From positions 1 to 32,092 of IMG/VR virus record IMGVR_UViG_3300032401_000048: a DNA stretch of 32,092 nt; one strand, written 5' to 3'. This document shows positions 7,919-16,715 of this stretch, in pieces (position 1 is the first letter of the stretch; the number at the start of each line of letters is the position of its first letter). This stretch comes from a virus. A program made the translations under genes and the position numbers. The notes under the pieces are model-generated. The model saw only the letters and a list, made by a program, of their open reading frames with translations. It had not been told where the DNA came from and did not search any database.

Positions 7919-8869
7919 TTATGCACTAATAAAATAACTGACACTAAACGTCACTGTCCCGGCTGCATCAGACCAGCAATTCAAATCATAGTTGGTCATC
8001 CCGCAATTAACCGCCTTGGAAAACGACTTTTGGATTCCGCCCTGCGGGCCAAACATTCCCTTGGCTATTACCGAAGTGCCGTTAATTGCCGATCCGAACA
8101 TTACGCCCGCCTGTACGGTACCGTTATGATTGACTATGGATACGTCATTGACCCATATAGACGTTCCGGCCCCGACACCAGTCGACCCGACTAAAGTCGC
8201 AAAAGCCGATGCTGAAAAAACCTGTGTAGTCGAATATGAAAGTATGTTCTGGGTGCTCCTTGCGTCCATCCTGAATGTCCCGGCATTTATTGTCCCGGCA
8301 TTAATCGTACCGCTGTTAATGGTTCCTGCATTAATAGTCCCGGCTACTATTGCCACCGATCCTGATGTTAATACCCCGGTGCCCGCTACTACCGCAACTG
8401 AACCTGAAGTTAAAACTCCCGTTCCGGCGACAACTGCAACTGAACCGGCGGTTATAGTACCGGCGGTTACTGCAATTGATCCCCCGGTAACCACACCTGT
8501 CCCGGCTACTACCGCAACTGATCCCGATGTCACAACTCCCGTACCTGCCACAACCGCTATTGATCCTGCAGCAATTGTTCCGGCAGTTACCACAATTGAT
8601 CCTCCGGTGACAATACCGGTTCCGGCAGTGACAGCAATTGATCCGGCATTAATGGTTCCGGCTTTAAACATATCGATAGTCCCGCCCGAAACCTTATCGA
8701 CCGTTCCTGAAATAACGGCTGCCGGTAATGGTCTGCCTGAATAGACATCGCCATCCGCAGTCCCGTCATTTCCCAAAGCAATTTTCATTCTGGGATATTG
8801 GATACCACCGACATCATCCGATGCGGCTGTTCCCGAAGTCCCGGCTGTAAATGTATAATTATCTGCCAT
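7919..8869 (-). CDS. Repeat-rich structural protein with AGT/GSxAV beta-repeats
   Basis: The N-terminus (residues about 1-55) has the pattern Y-P-R-M-K-I-x-x-G-x-D-G-T-A-D-G ending in R-P-L-P-A-A-V. This opening is seen in many phage virion proteins. The centre (about residues 62-200) consists of 12- and 14-residue repeats of the form AGTG(V/I)(V/L)TSGSVAVV alternating with AGTIxAGSIAVV, and closes with a run of five-residue xGTIN units. These periodicities suggest a beta-solenoid shaft. The last 110 residues form a globular, beta-rich head ending VTFSVSYFISA. A strong GAAAGGGGGTG ribosome-binding site precedes the ATG. It probably forms part of a fibre or spike, or decorates the capsid. Confidence 0.65.
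   Translation of the reverse strand: MADNYTFTAGTSGTAASDDVGGIQYPRMKIALGNDGTADGDVYSGRPLPAAVISGTVDKVSGGTIDMFKAGTINAGSIAVTAGTGIVTGGSIVVTAGTIAAGSIAVVAGTGVVTSGSVAVVAGTGVVTGGSIAVTAGTITAGSVAVVAGTGVLTSGSVAVVAGTGVLTSGSVAIVAGTINAGTINSGTINAGTINAGTFRMDARSTQNILSYSTTQVFSASAFATLVGSTGVGAGTSIWVNDVSIVNHNGTVQAGVMFGSAINGTSVIAKGMFGPQGGIQKSFSKAVNCGMTNYDLNCWSDAAGTVTFSVSYFISA
8278..8665 (-). repeat. In-frame tandem repeats (36- and 42-bp units)
   Basis: The DNA encoding the AGT/GSxAV region repeats a GC-rich unit with about one copy every 36 or 42 bp, followed by 15-bp units encoding GTINA. Copies are diverged at third positions, so the array is old or under selection on protein rather than DNA. Confidence 0.7.
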
Positions 8870-8885
8870 ATAAACTCACCCCCTT

Positions 8886-9992
8886 TCATTCATAAATTAA
8901 TGTTACGTTCGCTGTTCCTCCTGACATGGAAAGTGTCAAACCCGTAAAAAACGGTGTGTTTTTCAGATCAACGCTGTATGGAACGGCGTTTGCCCCCTGA
9001 GCTCCTGAATGCCAGATGACTGATGCTGACGTCCCGATGCTGTCATATAGCTGTACGATATTTGAATTCGCTACCCCGGAAAGTGATATGGCGTGCAGAT
9101 TACCGGGCCCATTCTTGCAGGTTGTCGTTCCTAATGCATTGAAAAATTTACTGACCGATTGAGTCTGTTCCGCACCTAATCGGATAATTGTCATCACCCT
9201 GACATTAAATCCCACATTTGATGTACCGCCGTTGGCATTATTATTTTCTACGCGGGCCGGTAAATTCATAGAATCTGCCCATGATGTGGTCACGGCTGAA
9301 AACGTATGCAATAGTGTCCCGCCGACAACATAGTAAACTTTAGAATTTGTCCAATAAATCTCATAGCTATAGACCGTATTCGTACCGGGTACAAAAGTTG
9401 CACCCATGTTCCCATTGAATGCACCACTTGCAACCGTTGAATCGTTGCTCGTTTTTCGGGTAATAACACCGAAAGCGCTCCCCGCCAGCTCAAAAAATGC
9501 CCCATCGGTTGTGCCGAATGCTCCCCATCTGCGGGTATTATTTACCGTTCCCGCATCAGGAAGCCGGATCTGGGCCCTAAATCTATTTGATGCCGCCCCG
9601 ATATATCTGGCCGTCCTGACTGATTGAACATTGGTCGTATTGTTTGCCGTAGTTCCGACATTCAAAGAAAGCTGGGCATTCCCAACCGCTGCAGTCCCAC
9701 CCGTTCCGGTTCCTGCAGTCCAATAGTTCGCATCAATTGATGTACCATTAAATGTAGCTCCAACTAACCGATATGGCGTAACAACCCGAAATTCATCCAT
9801 GGGTGTAAACTCAGGAGTAAACCCGTATACATCCCGTAAATTCATAGTTCCTGCAGTTACCACAATACTTCCAGTGGTAATAGTAGCTGAATTAATTGTT
9901 CCGGCGTTCAATGTCCCGGCTGTAATCGTTCCTGCCGTTACTACGATACTTCCGCTTGTAACAGTTGAATTGACGTTTCCGAAATAACTCAT
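8886..9992 (-). CDS. Fibre protein with N-terminal GT repeats and lectin-like domain
   Basis: The 368-residue protein opens with a short version of the neighbouring repeats (GTITAGTLNAGTINSATITT, residues about 20-45). It continues with a beta-rich domain (residues about 80-255) of concanavalin/LamG-like appearance: strands such as FNGTSIDANYWTAGTG, then YSYEIYWTNSKVYYVVGG and LLHTFSAV. It ends with a beta-sandwich tail (LHAISLSG...VTLIYE). A perfect AGGAGG lies just upstream of the ATG. Carbohydrate binding is inferred from the fold-like pattern, not from a catalytic motif. It probably shares an assembly interface with the 7919-8869 product through the common repeats. Confidence 0.6.
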   Translation of the reverse strand: MSYFGNVNSTVTSGSIVVTAGTITAGTLNAGTINSATITTGSIVVTAGTMNLRDVYGFTPEFTPMDEFRVVTPYRLVGATFNGTSIDANYWTAGTGTGGTAAVGNAQLSLNVGTTANNTTNVQSVRTARYIGAASNRFRAQIRLPDAGTVNNTRRWGAFGTTDGAFFELAGSAFGVITRKTSNDSTVASGAFNGNMGATFVPGTNTVYSYEIYWTNSKVYYVVGGTLLHTFSAVTTSWADSMNLPARVENNNANGGTSNVGFNVRVMTIIRLGAEQTQSVSKFFNALGTTTCKNGPGNLHAISLSGVANSNIVQLYDSIGTSASVIWHSGAQGANAVPYSVDLKNTPFFTGLTLSMSGGTANVTLIYE

Positions 9993-9999
9993 ATGCCTC

Positions 10000-10551
10000 C
10001 TATGTTATGGCCCATTTATTGGACTGATAATCGATTATGTACATATTATTCCACTGGTTTACGGTCTGTGAGGAAGCCCCGTCAATGGTGTCAGAGCCGT
10101 TGGGCACTATCACTGCCGCTCCCGAATTTACATTTTTAATGTTAAATCCCTTGCCTGAACCTGATGCTACCGGTAAAGTCACGGTCATCGCCACTGCCGA
10201 ATCACAAACCACCATATCTACCGCAGTTGCGGCGGTATAATTGACAGTTTGTACCGTCACATTCTGGTTTAAGGAATTCAAAAGCCGCAGCGTACCGTAA
10301 TTGTCCTTGTAACTGACCTGCACCGTACCGGCTTGGGCGATTATCGTTCCCATCATCATGGGAAATCCCAACATCTGGAATTGTCCCCCCGCATCTGCCA
10401 GAAAATAACCCGTATCAACCGCCCAGACATCCCCTTTTTTAGCAGTTGCCGGGTCAGCCGCATATTCGGGAATGTAAGCATTCTTACGGATCCCCAAAGC
10501 GGCATGGTCAATTATGTGATCAGGTAAATCGTTAAGTGCTTTTATACCCAT
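10000..10551 (-). CDS. Fibre/appendage protein
   Basis: The 183-residue protein starts MGIKALNDLPDHIIDHAALG. It has a middle repeat-like GTIIAQAGTVQV and ends in a domain (about residues 105-183) with the pattern TLPVASGSGKGFNIKNVNSG, then a D-T-I-D-G segment, then NNMYIIDYQSNKWAI. That C-terminal block is common at the tips of phage tail fibres and appendages. It overlaps the preceding gene by 10 nt in the same operon as the other fibre genes. A host-recognition role is likely but unproven. Confidence 0.6.
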   Translation of the reverse strand: MGIKALNDLPDHIIDHAALGIRKNAYIPEYAADPATAKKGDVWAVDTGYFLADAGGQFQMLGFPMMMGTIIAQAGTVQVSYKDNYGTLRLLNSLNQNVTVQTVNYTAATAVDMVVCDSAVAMTVTLPVASGSGKGFNIKNVNSGAAVIVPNGSDTIDGASSQTVNQWNNMYIIDYQSNKWAIT

Positions 10552-10877
10552 ACGCTCACCGTGGACAGATTATTACTGACATCATAGCCCAAAGTTTTCA
10601 CATAACTGGCGGTGCCCAAATATTTGGTGACCGTCCCTAAATTTCCGGCGCTGTCATATTGCAATTTATAGCTCGGATTATCCCCATAGGAACTGTTCGG
10701 TGCCCCGTCAATGGCTTTGGTAAATATCGCCCCGTTATCCGGGTCAACCCCGATCGGAAGCGTGTTGGCAGTGCCGCCCACATCTGAAGTTCCCAGAGTT
10801 CCGATTACTCCAAGGATGGAAAAGACCTGATTGACGTTATCATTATGTGCCCCGTAAACGGGATCGCCCTTGGCCAT
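10542..10877 (-). CDS. Small structural protein in fibre cluster
   Basis: The 111-residue protein is rich in Gly, Thr, Ser and Asn with no charged helices. Its C-terminal half reads like consecutive beta-strands (YKLQYDSAGNLGTVTKYLG), and ends LSTVSVWV. A GAAAGGAAAG ribosome-binding site lies 9 nt before the ATG. It overlaps the downstream fibre gene. No family is recognised; a virion role is inferred from composition and neighbours. Confidence 0.45.
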   Translation of the reverse strand: MAKGDPVYGAHNDNVNQVFSILGVIGTLGTSDVGGTANTLPIGVDPDNGAIFTKAIDGAPNSSYGDNPSYKLQYDSAGNLGTVTKYLGTASYVKTLGYDVSNNLSTVSVWV

Positions 10878-10879
10878 AA

Positions 10880-11188
10880 TTATTTCTTTCCTTTCATAAA
10901 CTCAATGGCCGGTTTTCGGAGTTTGCGGTCGGATAGTTCCTTAAATTTACCCTTCAAAGTCTGTGGACGGCCTACCGGATTGGGATCAGCAGCCCCGGCT
11001 ATCATCGGCTTTTTAGTCACCAGCATAACTCTCCGGTCTTTTGAACCGTTCATGGGGGAAATAATTTCACCTATCAATCCCCGGCTGTCCAGAAACTCGC
11101 CGAAAAATTTTTCAAATTCATATAGCGATGAAAAAGAACCTGATGCGTCAATCAGGTAGGCATATTCCAAAAGTTTGAGTTGGGCCAT
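10880..11188 (-). CDS. Uncharacterised small head-region protein
   Basis: This 102-residue protein begins MAQLKLLEYAYLIDASGSF. The open frame extends further upstream, but that stretch is occupied by the 49-codon gene next door, and ATG 11188 follows its stop by 1 nt, so this start is preferred. The sequence is mixed alpha/beta with a basic C-terminal half (QTLKGKFKELSDRKLRKP). No known domain is recognised. Its place between portal and fibre genes suggests a structural or assembly role. Confidence 0.45.
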   Translation of the reverse strand: MAQLKLLEYAYLIDASGSFSSLYEFEKFFGEFLDSRGLIGEIISPMNGSKDRRVMLVTKKPMIAGAADPNPVGRPQTLKGKFKELSDRKLRKPAIEFMKGKK

Positions 11189-11189
11189 G

Positions 11190-11339
11190 TTATTCCATCC
11201 TGCCTTTCTTCTTTTTTGCCATTTCCTCATGCTTTGGCATCTCATGTTCATCAGGACTGTCGCCTTTATCGTCCCCGTTTATGACATCCCTGACTTTTTT
11301 AATTGTTTTCTGTTCCTCATCACCCTTATTGTATTTCAT
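11190..11339 (-). CDS. Small charged protein (49 aa)
   Basis: A 49-codon frame (MKYNKGDEEQKTIKKVRDVI ... KKKKGRME) fits exactly between the 60-codon gene (stop at 11342) and the next ATG at 11188. It is extremely charged, with an acidic middle and a Lys-rich end, and is probably unstructured. No family is recognised. Its snug fit in the operon supports its being a gene. Confidence 0.5.
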   Translation of the reverse strand: MKYNKGDEEQKTIKKVRDVINGDDKGDSPDEHEMPKHEEMAKKKKGRME

Positions 11340-11341
11340 AA

Positions 11342-11524
11342 TTACTTCATCGACTGGGCGTGTTTGACGGCGCTTTTGTCGTATGACCCTCCTTTTTTGT
11401 GCCAGCCGCTGCTACCGGCTTTTTTGGCATTTATGGATGCATAAAATACGGAGGCACCTTTTTTGGCCCCATATTCACCTTTCATACTAGCGAGCACTTT
11501 GGCTCCGGCTTTGGTTAGTGGCAT
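11342..11524 (-). CDS. Small conserved phage protein (MPLTKxGxKVL type)
   Basis: The 60-residue protein MPLTKAGAKVLASMKGEYGA, followed by KKGASVFYASINA, matches a short pattern commonly found next to portal genes in phages (x-G-x-K-I-L-x-x-M-x-x-x-Y-G-x-K-K-G-x-x-V-F-Y-A-S-I-N). It is basic and its function is unknown. It overlaps the end of the portal gene by 38 nt, so translation is probably coupled. Confidence 0.6.
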   Translation of the reverse strand: MPLTKAGAKVLASMKGEYGAKKGASVFYASINAKKAGSSGWHKKGGSYDKSAVKHAQSMK

Positions 11525-13706
11525 TTTGGCCCCCTTTCTGTTTTAACTGCTGTTTTTGTAGGTCATTTTGAGCTATTGCCTGATCCCCCGATTGTTTGAA
11601 CTTGGCTACTTCCAGAGCCGTCTGGTTTTGGGATTGCATTGCACTTTGCTCAAGGCTCTTCTGTTTTATGACCTGATCGGTTCCGGCGGGGGAAATTTCC
11701 TTTGAAGGTGTCAGTCCGGCCTTGGCTTCCATTTGGCGTTTGATATCTTCCGGTGCATCCTTATAGGGAATGGGTGCCAGTTCCGGGTTATCGGCTACTT
11801 CTGATTTGGGCATGGTCACACCCAAATCCTTGAGTACCTGTACAAAACCGATCTTGTTTTCGGCAATGCGTTTGTCGCTGGCCTCTTTACCTACTTCCCC
11901 GGCATCTTTTAAGGCCTGAAGGAGTGCCGTTTTAAGTTTTGTCTGTTGGTTTGCCTCCATCGCCCCAAACTGGGGATTACCCTCCATCGCATCCATAAAT
12001 TCGGCAGTTGAACCAAACTGGAAGGTATTCAGAAATTTCCTGATGACTACCGCTAATGCTTCCGGCGGAATAATCTGTTCGGTAGCCAGTTTAGTCATGT
12101 AATCAATAAGCTGCATCATGGTGGTACGCTTACCCTCTTCGGTAAAGCCCATGCCCGATTGGGTTTCGATGACCACCTGATAGTCTTTTTTAATTACCGT
12201 AGCGTTTGGAACTTGGACGGTTGAACCTTTTTTCTTAGCGAGCTTTTGATAGGCCTTCATGCCCCGTTCGCCGATAATGTCAAAATAGGTGGGCTTATCA
12301 TTTTGCATAAATGAAATAGTTTTGGGGGTAATGAAGTATTTGCTGCCGAGCTCGATCATCCTTTCGGCGATTCTTTTGGCGGTATTTTTGAGTTGGTCTG
12401 AGGCAATCTTCAGGTTTGAGTATTCGGTGGCCTTTAAGCCCTCAATGGCAACACCGCTTTTTACCCCCGGCGGCAATTGATTTAAAGCCGAAGTTGAGGC
12501 CCCCTGCTCTTCGATGATGCTGTTTAATTCCCCGATGAAGTCAAATACAAACGCGGGCATCGGCGAGAGGGGCATCTGGGCTGGCGGGGTAGTGTCATAT
12601 TCGACTTCTGCCCCTCCCGCAATGTTATTGATCCGGTAATTTTCGCCCCGGCGTTTCATATAAACCCCGACAATTTGGGTGCCGATATATCTCTCTATCC
12701 GGCTCATTACGGCATCAAGGCTCTTATTGGCTGAAATAAATCTCTCTATCAGTGGCACCTGATGGACATAGCCGGGTTCAAACCTAAGATCTACAAACGG
12801 ATATTCGGGGAAGGTGGTGTAGGTATCTTTGAGTGTCATTCCGGCGACTGAGAATACCTGTCTGATAATGGGGTCACCGTCTTTTTTGTCGTATTCGCCT
12901 TTAAGGTCGGCTTTAATCCGGGCCCGGTTTTCGTTACTGACATATTCCTTAAAGAAGGCTTCCTTTAAAAGTAATGTGCCGGTATCCCGGTTCATGCCGA
13001 ACCTACTCATCATGTAGGCTTCCTTAATTTCTGAAGCAGCGTATTTATTATCCGGGTTAATTTTGGCAACCGCCATGGGATCGTAGTCCTCATTGGCTTT
13101 AATCTCTTCTATCGGGGTGGGTACCACTTTTATGATCGCCGGGGATTCGTAAATTTCATTGCCGTTACCCTTGCAGTAAACGTCAAAGGCATCATAGACA
13201 CTAAACCTAATATCTTCTTTAACTGCGTCAGGCCAGATCTGCAAATAGGATACGCCGTGTTTTGAGGTCAATATTCCCATGTTGGTTAATAGCCGTTTGA
13301 TGTCGTATTTATTCCATGCCCACTCAATCCAGTTGCCGATCTGCTTGGCGTTATCCGCTGCCTGTTTTTCGGCCTGTTGGAACTGTTGGAGATCAGGATA
13401 GTTTGACTGCATGACCCGCTCAGGATATACCACCGCTTGGGGCTCACCGGCTAAAAGCAGATTTACGATGCCCCGGATTTGTCTTGACGCTTTCGGGATG
13501 GCCCGATAAGGGATGAAGGTATCCGAAGAGGCTGACAGATCCATGACCCTTCCCGTGGTTCTTGAAACAAACCGGTAGTGGAAACCATCATCAAAGAAGT
13601 TGTTGTTATACCATCTGCGTTCAAAGGGTTTTCTTTGGGCTCCGAAGTTAGCTACAAGCTCATCTACCCGGCGGCCGATTTCAGGGGTCGGAATAAATCT
13701 GTCCAT
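11487..13706 (-). CDS. Portal protein
   Basis: The 739-residue protein should form the dodecameric ring at the packaging vertex. The length is close to P22-type portals (about 725 residues). The start MDRFIPTPEIGRRVDELVAN, an early aromatic-rich segment RRWYNNNFFDDGFHYRF, and the region FEPGYVHQVPLIERFISANK (about residues 310-330) followed by a helix around SRIERYIG look like a portal clip and stem. The segment GVAIEGLKATEYSNLKIASDQ (about 416-436) and the Gln-rich C-terminal tail are typical of the crown/barrel. Its placement after the terminase genes agrees. The ATG is 6 nt after a TACGAT -10 box with no Shine-Dalgarno, so the message is probably leaderless. Confidence 0.8.
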   Translation of the reverse strand: MDRFIPTPEIGRRVDELVANFGAQRKPFERRWYNNNFFDDGFHYRFVSRTTGRVMDLSASSDTFIPYRAIPKASRQIRGIVNLLLAGEPQAVVYPERVMQSNYPDLQQFQQAEKQAADNAKQIGNWIEWAWNKYDIKRLLTNMGILTSKHGVSYLQIWPDAVKEDIRFSVYDAFDVYCKGNGNEIYESPAIIKVVPTPIEEIKANEDYDPMAVAKINPDNKYAASEIKEAYMMSRFGMNRDTGTLLLKEAFFKEYVSNENRARIKADLKGEYDKKDGDPIIRQVFSVAGMTLKDTYTTFPEYPFVDLRFEPGYVHQVPLIERFISANKSLDAVMSRIERYIGTQIVGVYMKRRGENYRINNIAGGAEVEYDTTPPAQMPLSPMPAFVFDFIGELNSIIEEQGASTSALNQLPPGVKSGVAIEGLKATEYSNLKIASDQLKNTAKRIAERMIELGSKYFITPKTISFMQNDKPTYFDIIGERGMKAYQKLAKKKGSTVQVPNATVIKKDYQVVIETQSGMGFTEEGKRTTMMQLIDYMTKLATEQIIPPEALAVVIRKFLNTFQFGSTAEFMDAMEGNPQFGAMEANQQTKLKTALLQALKDAGEVGKEASDKRIAENKIGFVQVLKDLGVTMPKSEVADNPELAPIPYKDAPEDIKRQMEAKAGLTPSKEISPAGTDQVIKQKSLEQSAMQSQNQTALEVAKFKQSGDQAIAQNDLQKQQLKQKGGQNATNQSRSQSAR

Positions 13707-13712
13707 AATCGT

Positions 13713-13740
13713 ATCGTATGAGAATCGGATGGATTGTCAA
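13713..13740 (-). promoter_or_regulatory. Promoter directly abutting the portal start codon
   Basis: On the minus strand, a perfect TTGACA (13740-13735), a 16-bp spacer and TACGAT (13718-13713) are seen, with ATG only 6 nt after the -10 box. Transcription would begin at or next to the ATG. Confidence 0.6.
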
Positions 13741-13741
13741 C

Positions 13742-16681
13742 TTATTTAAGGGCTTCCTCTAATGCTTGGTGGAGTTCAGCTTCGGTTCTGGGGGTTTGGC
13801 TTTTTGGTATTTTTGCAATGCCTGATGAACTTCCTGCTTCACGCGGGCTGGAGATTTTCCGGCGGTACTGATTAAAAACATTAATCGCTTCATCAATCGG
13901 ATTATACACCCCTTTGACCATTTTTCCTAATTCTATATTGCCATTCCAGCCCCCCGCAAGGCTCTCAAGATCGAAGGCTCCAAGTTGCTTTGACTTAATG
14001 GCTCTCCCCAGCGTTTCTGCGTTCGGATCACCAACTTGTGAAACATCCAAATAAATATTTCCACCATCTTCCCATCCGCCGATATGATTTCCGGGGATCT
14101 GTAATAGTTTATAGTTCTTTTTATAAAACGCATCAATATCTTTTGGATTGAATTTATCCTTTGGTATAATCGTTTCCAATCCTTTATATGGTGAATATGA
14201 AAAACCTTTTGTCGGTTGGTTGCCGGATAATGAAATTGTCACCCCACCATTTTTAACAGTCTGCTGATATGCCAAATCTGATATTTGGAATGATGGCGGA
14301 TTGCCACTGGGCTGTTTTAATTGCGGTGCTTGTCCCATAATCTTTGCTTTGATGTCAGGGGTGAGGTGAATGGCCTGTTGCATAACCGATGGAGGTTTTG
14401 ATAAATCTATTGTCTGTCCATATTTTTCATCCAATTTAGCCATTAATACTTTGTCTTTATGCAACGCATTAATTGTTCCTTCTTCGCTCAATCCTTTAAA
14501 ATACCCTTTTTTAATTATGGCATTATATATTTCATCATCGTTTGATGCTTCCAATAATCCTGAAGCGACAACTCTAATTTTCCCATTCCCTAATTTTTTT
14601 GTTACGATTTTTGTTGTAGCATCATCACCATATTCGTTTACATCTTTGGCAATTTCCATTCCAATCTTAACCGTATCGTAATTAATATCACCTTTACCTA
14701 TTGCCATATAATTATTTGTATTTCTGGGATTTTCGGATGCCAATCCCAAATCCAACTTTTCCACCTTTCCGCCCGTTATGTCCTCAACGATATTTTTTAC
14801 CTGTCGGTCATAGAGGTTGTATGCCCACTCGCCGCCGATGTTTAAGCCTTCGCCAGAAAGTTTACCTTTAGATCCACCTGCCAATATTTTTTCTCCAACA
14901 CCTTTTCCGATAACCTGATCGAGTTGTTTACCTACCCATGTATCTACTTGCGGTTGACCTTTTGCAGTCACAATTTTCCCAGCCTGATCTACTTCTAATT
15001 GAATATCGCTTATATCTCCTTTTGGCTTTATAAAAACTGATTTTGTTGGAGTACCCGCCACTTGATGCCATGAAATATCATCCACCTGCTTACTCAAATT
15101 ATATCTGGCTGCCTGTTGCTCGCCTGTAGTCCATGCAAAATACTCGGCATCGCTGTCAACTGCGTCTTTTAAGGCGCGTTTAGCGGATACTTTTTGCCAG
15201 TCTTTGAGGAGGGGATGGTTGGGAATAGCACTTGATGTTTCTTTTAATTTTTTTGTAATATTATTCCACGCCTCTACTTCTGTATCAAAACCAGTATTAG
15301 GAAATCCTTCTCTATAAAAAAATTGGTTAGTTGGATTATCAATGAAGTATGCTCCTTCACCAGTAGAACTTTTTGCTTTATATACTGTAAATCCTTGTTG
15401 TTTGGCTGTATCTTTTGTTATTTCTGTTGCAAACCCCTTACTCCTTCCCTTCCTTGCCCAATCGGATTGCATTTCTTCCATGAAGGCGACCTTTTTTCCA
15501 TCATAGGTTCGTTCATTCATCCTGATATGGGCAAGAACATTAGGTTCATTCCAATGGGCGCTTTCAAACTGATTTGAAATTCGTGACATGGATTTTATAG
15601 CTGCCTCACGAGATGGGAACAATCCCATTGATCGATTATTATCATCCATAAGCATTACGCCATCTCTTGGATCAGGTGCATCCGTTACATACCAGCCTTT
15701 TTCGGTTAGCATTTTTGCAGTATTATCAGGCGCCTGTATCAGTATTTCCCGATAGTTTTCACCGCCTGGAAGCGTATATTGGGAATATTTGGTAGGAGTT
15801 GTATTTACTTTATAAATATTACTAATAACCCCGCCCTCGGTAGGATCAAATAAAACGTCATAACCATCTAAAAATAATCTTTGTTTGAGTGTAGCTTCAT
15901 CAATTTTACCCGATTGATATTCATCAACATCTCCCTGTAATAATACTGGTAATTCTTCATAACTTGAGGGTTCATTTTTACTAGTCCCTTTTATCGTTTC
16001 CGTGGTCTGTGCCAATTCGGGGGCAAACGGCTGGGCTTCACTTGTCACCGCATTGCCTTTGAGGTTCTGAAACTGGTTTTTGTTGAGGATATACTCATCC
16101 GAGTCCTTAATCAGAATCTTATTACCGCTGATTCTGTATGGCGTCAGGGGTTCACCCGCCGGGATAACTGCTTTTTGTCCATGGATATCGGTAATTGGGA
16201 CTGCTCTTTTTGTATTCATTATTGGTTCTACACCCTCTATTGTGACTGGGGTTTTGGGCTTTTCAAGGAATGATAATGGTGCCGGTAGTGCCTTTTGGAT
16301 ATTGGCTTCTTCTACTAGTGCTGTCGTGCGGTTGAGAATATTTGGTACCGTTTTATTTATTGCCGTAGGCCCGGAGGTCATAAACATTAGCGGCGTTGCC
16401 TTTGTTAATGATTCGGGTGTCACCCGGCTTGAGGTCATATCCGGTTGGTTTTCCGGGTAAAGCATCGATTGGGGTAAAACCCGTTTAGTTTGGGGATTGA
16501 ATATATATTGTTGTAATAGTTCGGGTAATTGGGTGGCCGGGATACCTAGCTTTAGAGCTTGGGTTAAAGGATCATAGCCGGGTGGCTTTTGCATTACCGG
16601 TTCAATGATTTGTTTTTGCGCCTGAAGTTTTAACTCATCGACCTGTTTTCTGATTTCATCAAAGAAGGCATTTACGTCCAT
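13742..16681 (-). CDS. Large polyvalent virion protein (979 aa)
   Basis: The protein has no single catalytic signature that I can assign. Its central part (about residues 305-635) carries the patterns of the large polyvalent-protein-associated domain: NYREILIQAP, HWNEPNVLAHIRMNER, AFMEEMQSDWARKGRSKG, EYFAWTTGEQQAARYN and WAYNLYDRQVKNIVEDI. Proteins of this kind are very long virion components, thought to be carried in the capsid and delivered with the DNA. The N-terminus (1-100) is helical and Gln-rich. The 680-979 region has a second mixed segment with KKNYKLLQIPGNHIGGWEDG. It lies between a small membrane protein and the portal. TAAACT ends 6 nt before its ATG, so the start is probably leaderless. 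Internal ejection protein is my best guess. Confidence 0.65.
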   Translation of the reverse strand: MDVNAFFDEIRKQVDELKLQAQKQIIEPVMQKPPGYDPLTQALKLGIPATQLPELLQQYIFNPQTKRVLPQSMLYPENQPDMTSSRVTPESLTKATPLMFMTSGPTAINKTVPNILNRTTALVEEANIQKALPAPLSFLEKPKTPVTIEGVEPIMNTKRAVPITDIHGQKAVIPAGEPLTPYRISGNKILIKDSDEYILNKNQFQNLKGNAVTSEAQPFAPELAQTTETIKGTSKNEPSSYEELPVLLQGDVDEYQSGKIDEATLKQRLFLDGYDVLFDPTEGGVISNIYKVNTTPTKYSQYTLPGGENYREILIQAPDNTAKMLTEKGWYVTDAPDPRDGVMLMDDNNRSMGLFPSREAAIKSMSRISNQFESAHWNEPNVLAHIRMNERTYDGKKVAFMEEMQSDWARKGRSKGFATEITKDTAKQQGFTVYKAKSSTGEGAYFIDNPTNQFFYREGFPNTGFDTEVEAWNNITKKLKETSSAIPNHPLLKDWQKVSAKRALKDAVDSDAEYFAWTTGEQQAARYNLSKQVDDISWHQVAGTPTKSVFIKPKGDISDIQLEVDQAGKIVTAKGQPQVDTWVGKQLDQVIGKGVGEKILAGGSKGKLSGEGLNIGGEWAYNLYDRQVKNIVEDITGGKVEKLDLGLASENPRNTNNYMAIGKGDINYDTVKIGMEIAKDVNEYGDDATTKIVTKKLGNGKIRVVASGLLEASNDDEIYNAIIKKGYFKGLSEEGTINALHKDKVLMAKLDEKYGQTIDLSKPPSVMQQAIHLTPDIKAKIMGQAPQLKQPSGNPPSFQISDLAYQQTVKNGGVTISLSGNQPTKGFSYSPYKGLETIIPKDKFNPKDIDAFYKKNYKLLQIPGNHIGGWEDGGNIYLDVSQVGDPNAETLGRAIKSKQLGAFDLESLAGGWNGNIELGKMVKGVYNPIDEAINVFNQYRRKISSPREAGSSSGIAKIPKSQTPRTEAELHQALEEALK

Positions 16682-16687
16682 GAGTCA

Positions 16688-16715
16688 AGTTTACGGCTTT
16701 TGGTTAGTGTGTCAA
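16688..16715 (-). promoter_or_regulatory. Promoter directly abutting the 979-aa gene
   Basis: On the minus strand, TTGACA (16715-16710), a 16-bp spacer and TAAACT (16693-16688) are seen, then 6 nt to ATG at 16681. The -35 box overlaps the 3' end of the preceding gene. Confidence 0.5.

Noticed and set aside
8130-8744. 204-codon plus-strand frame opposite the repeat gene
   Set aside because: It is the complement of a repetitive coding array, with Pro/Thr/Val repeats. The minus-strand gene has a strong ribosome-binding site and the right operon position.
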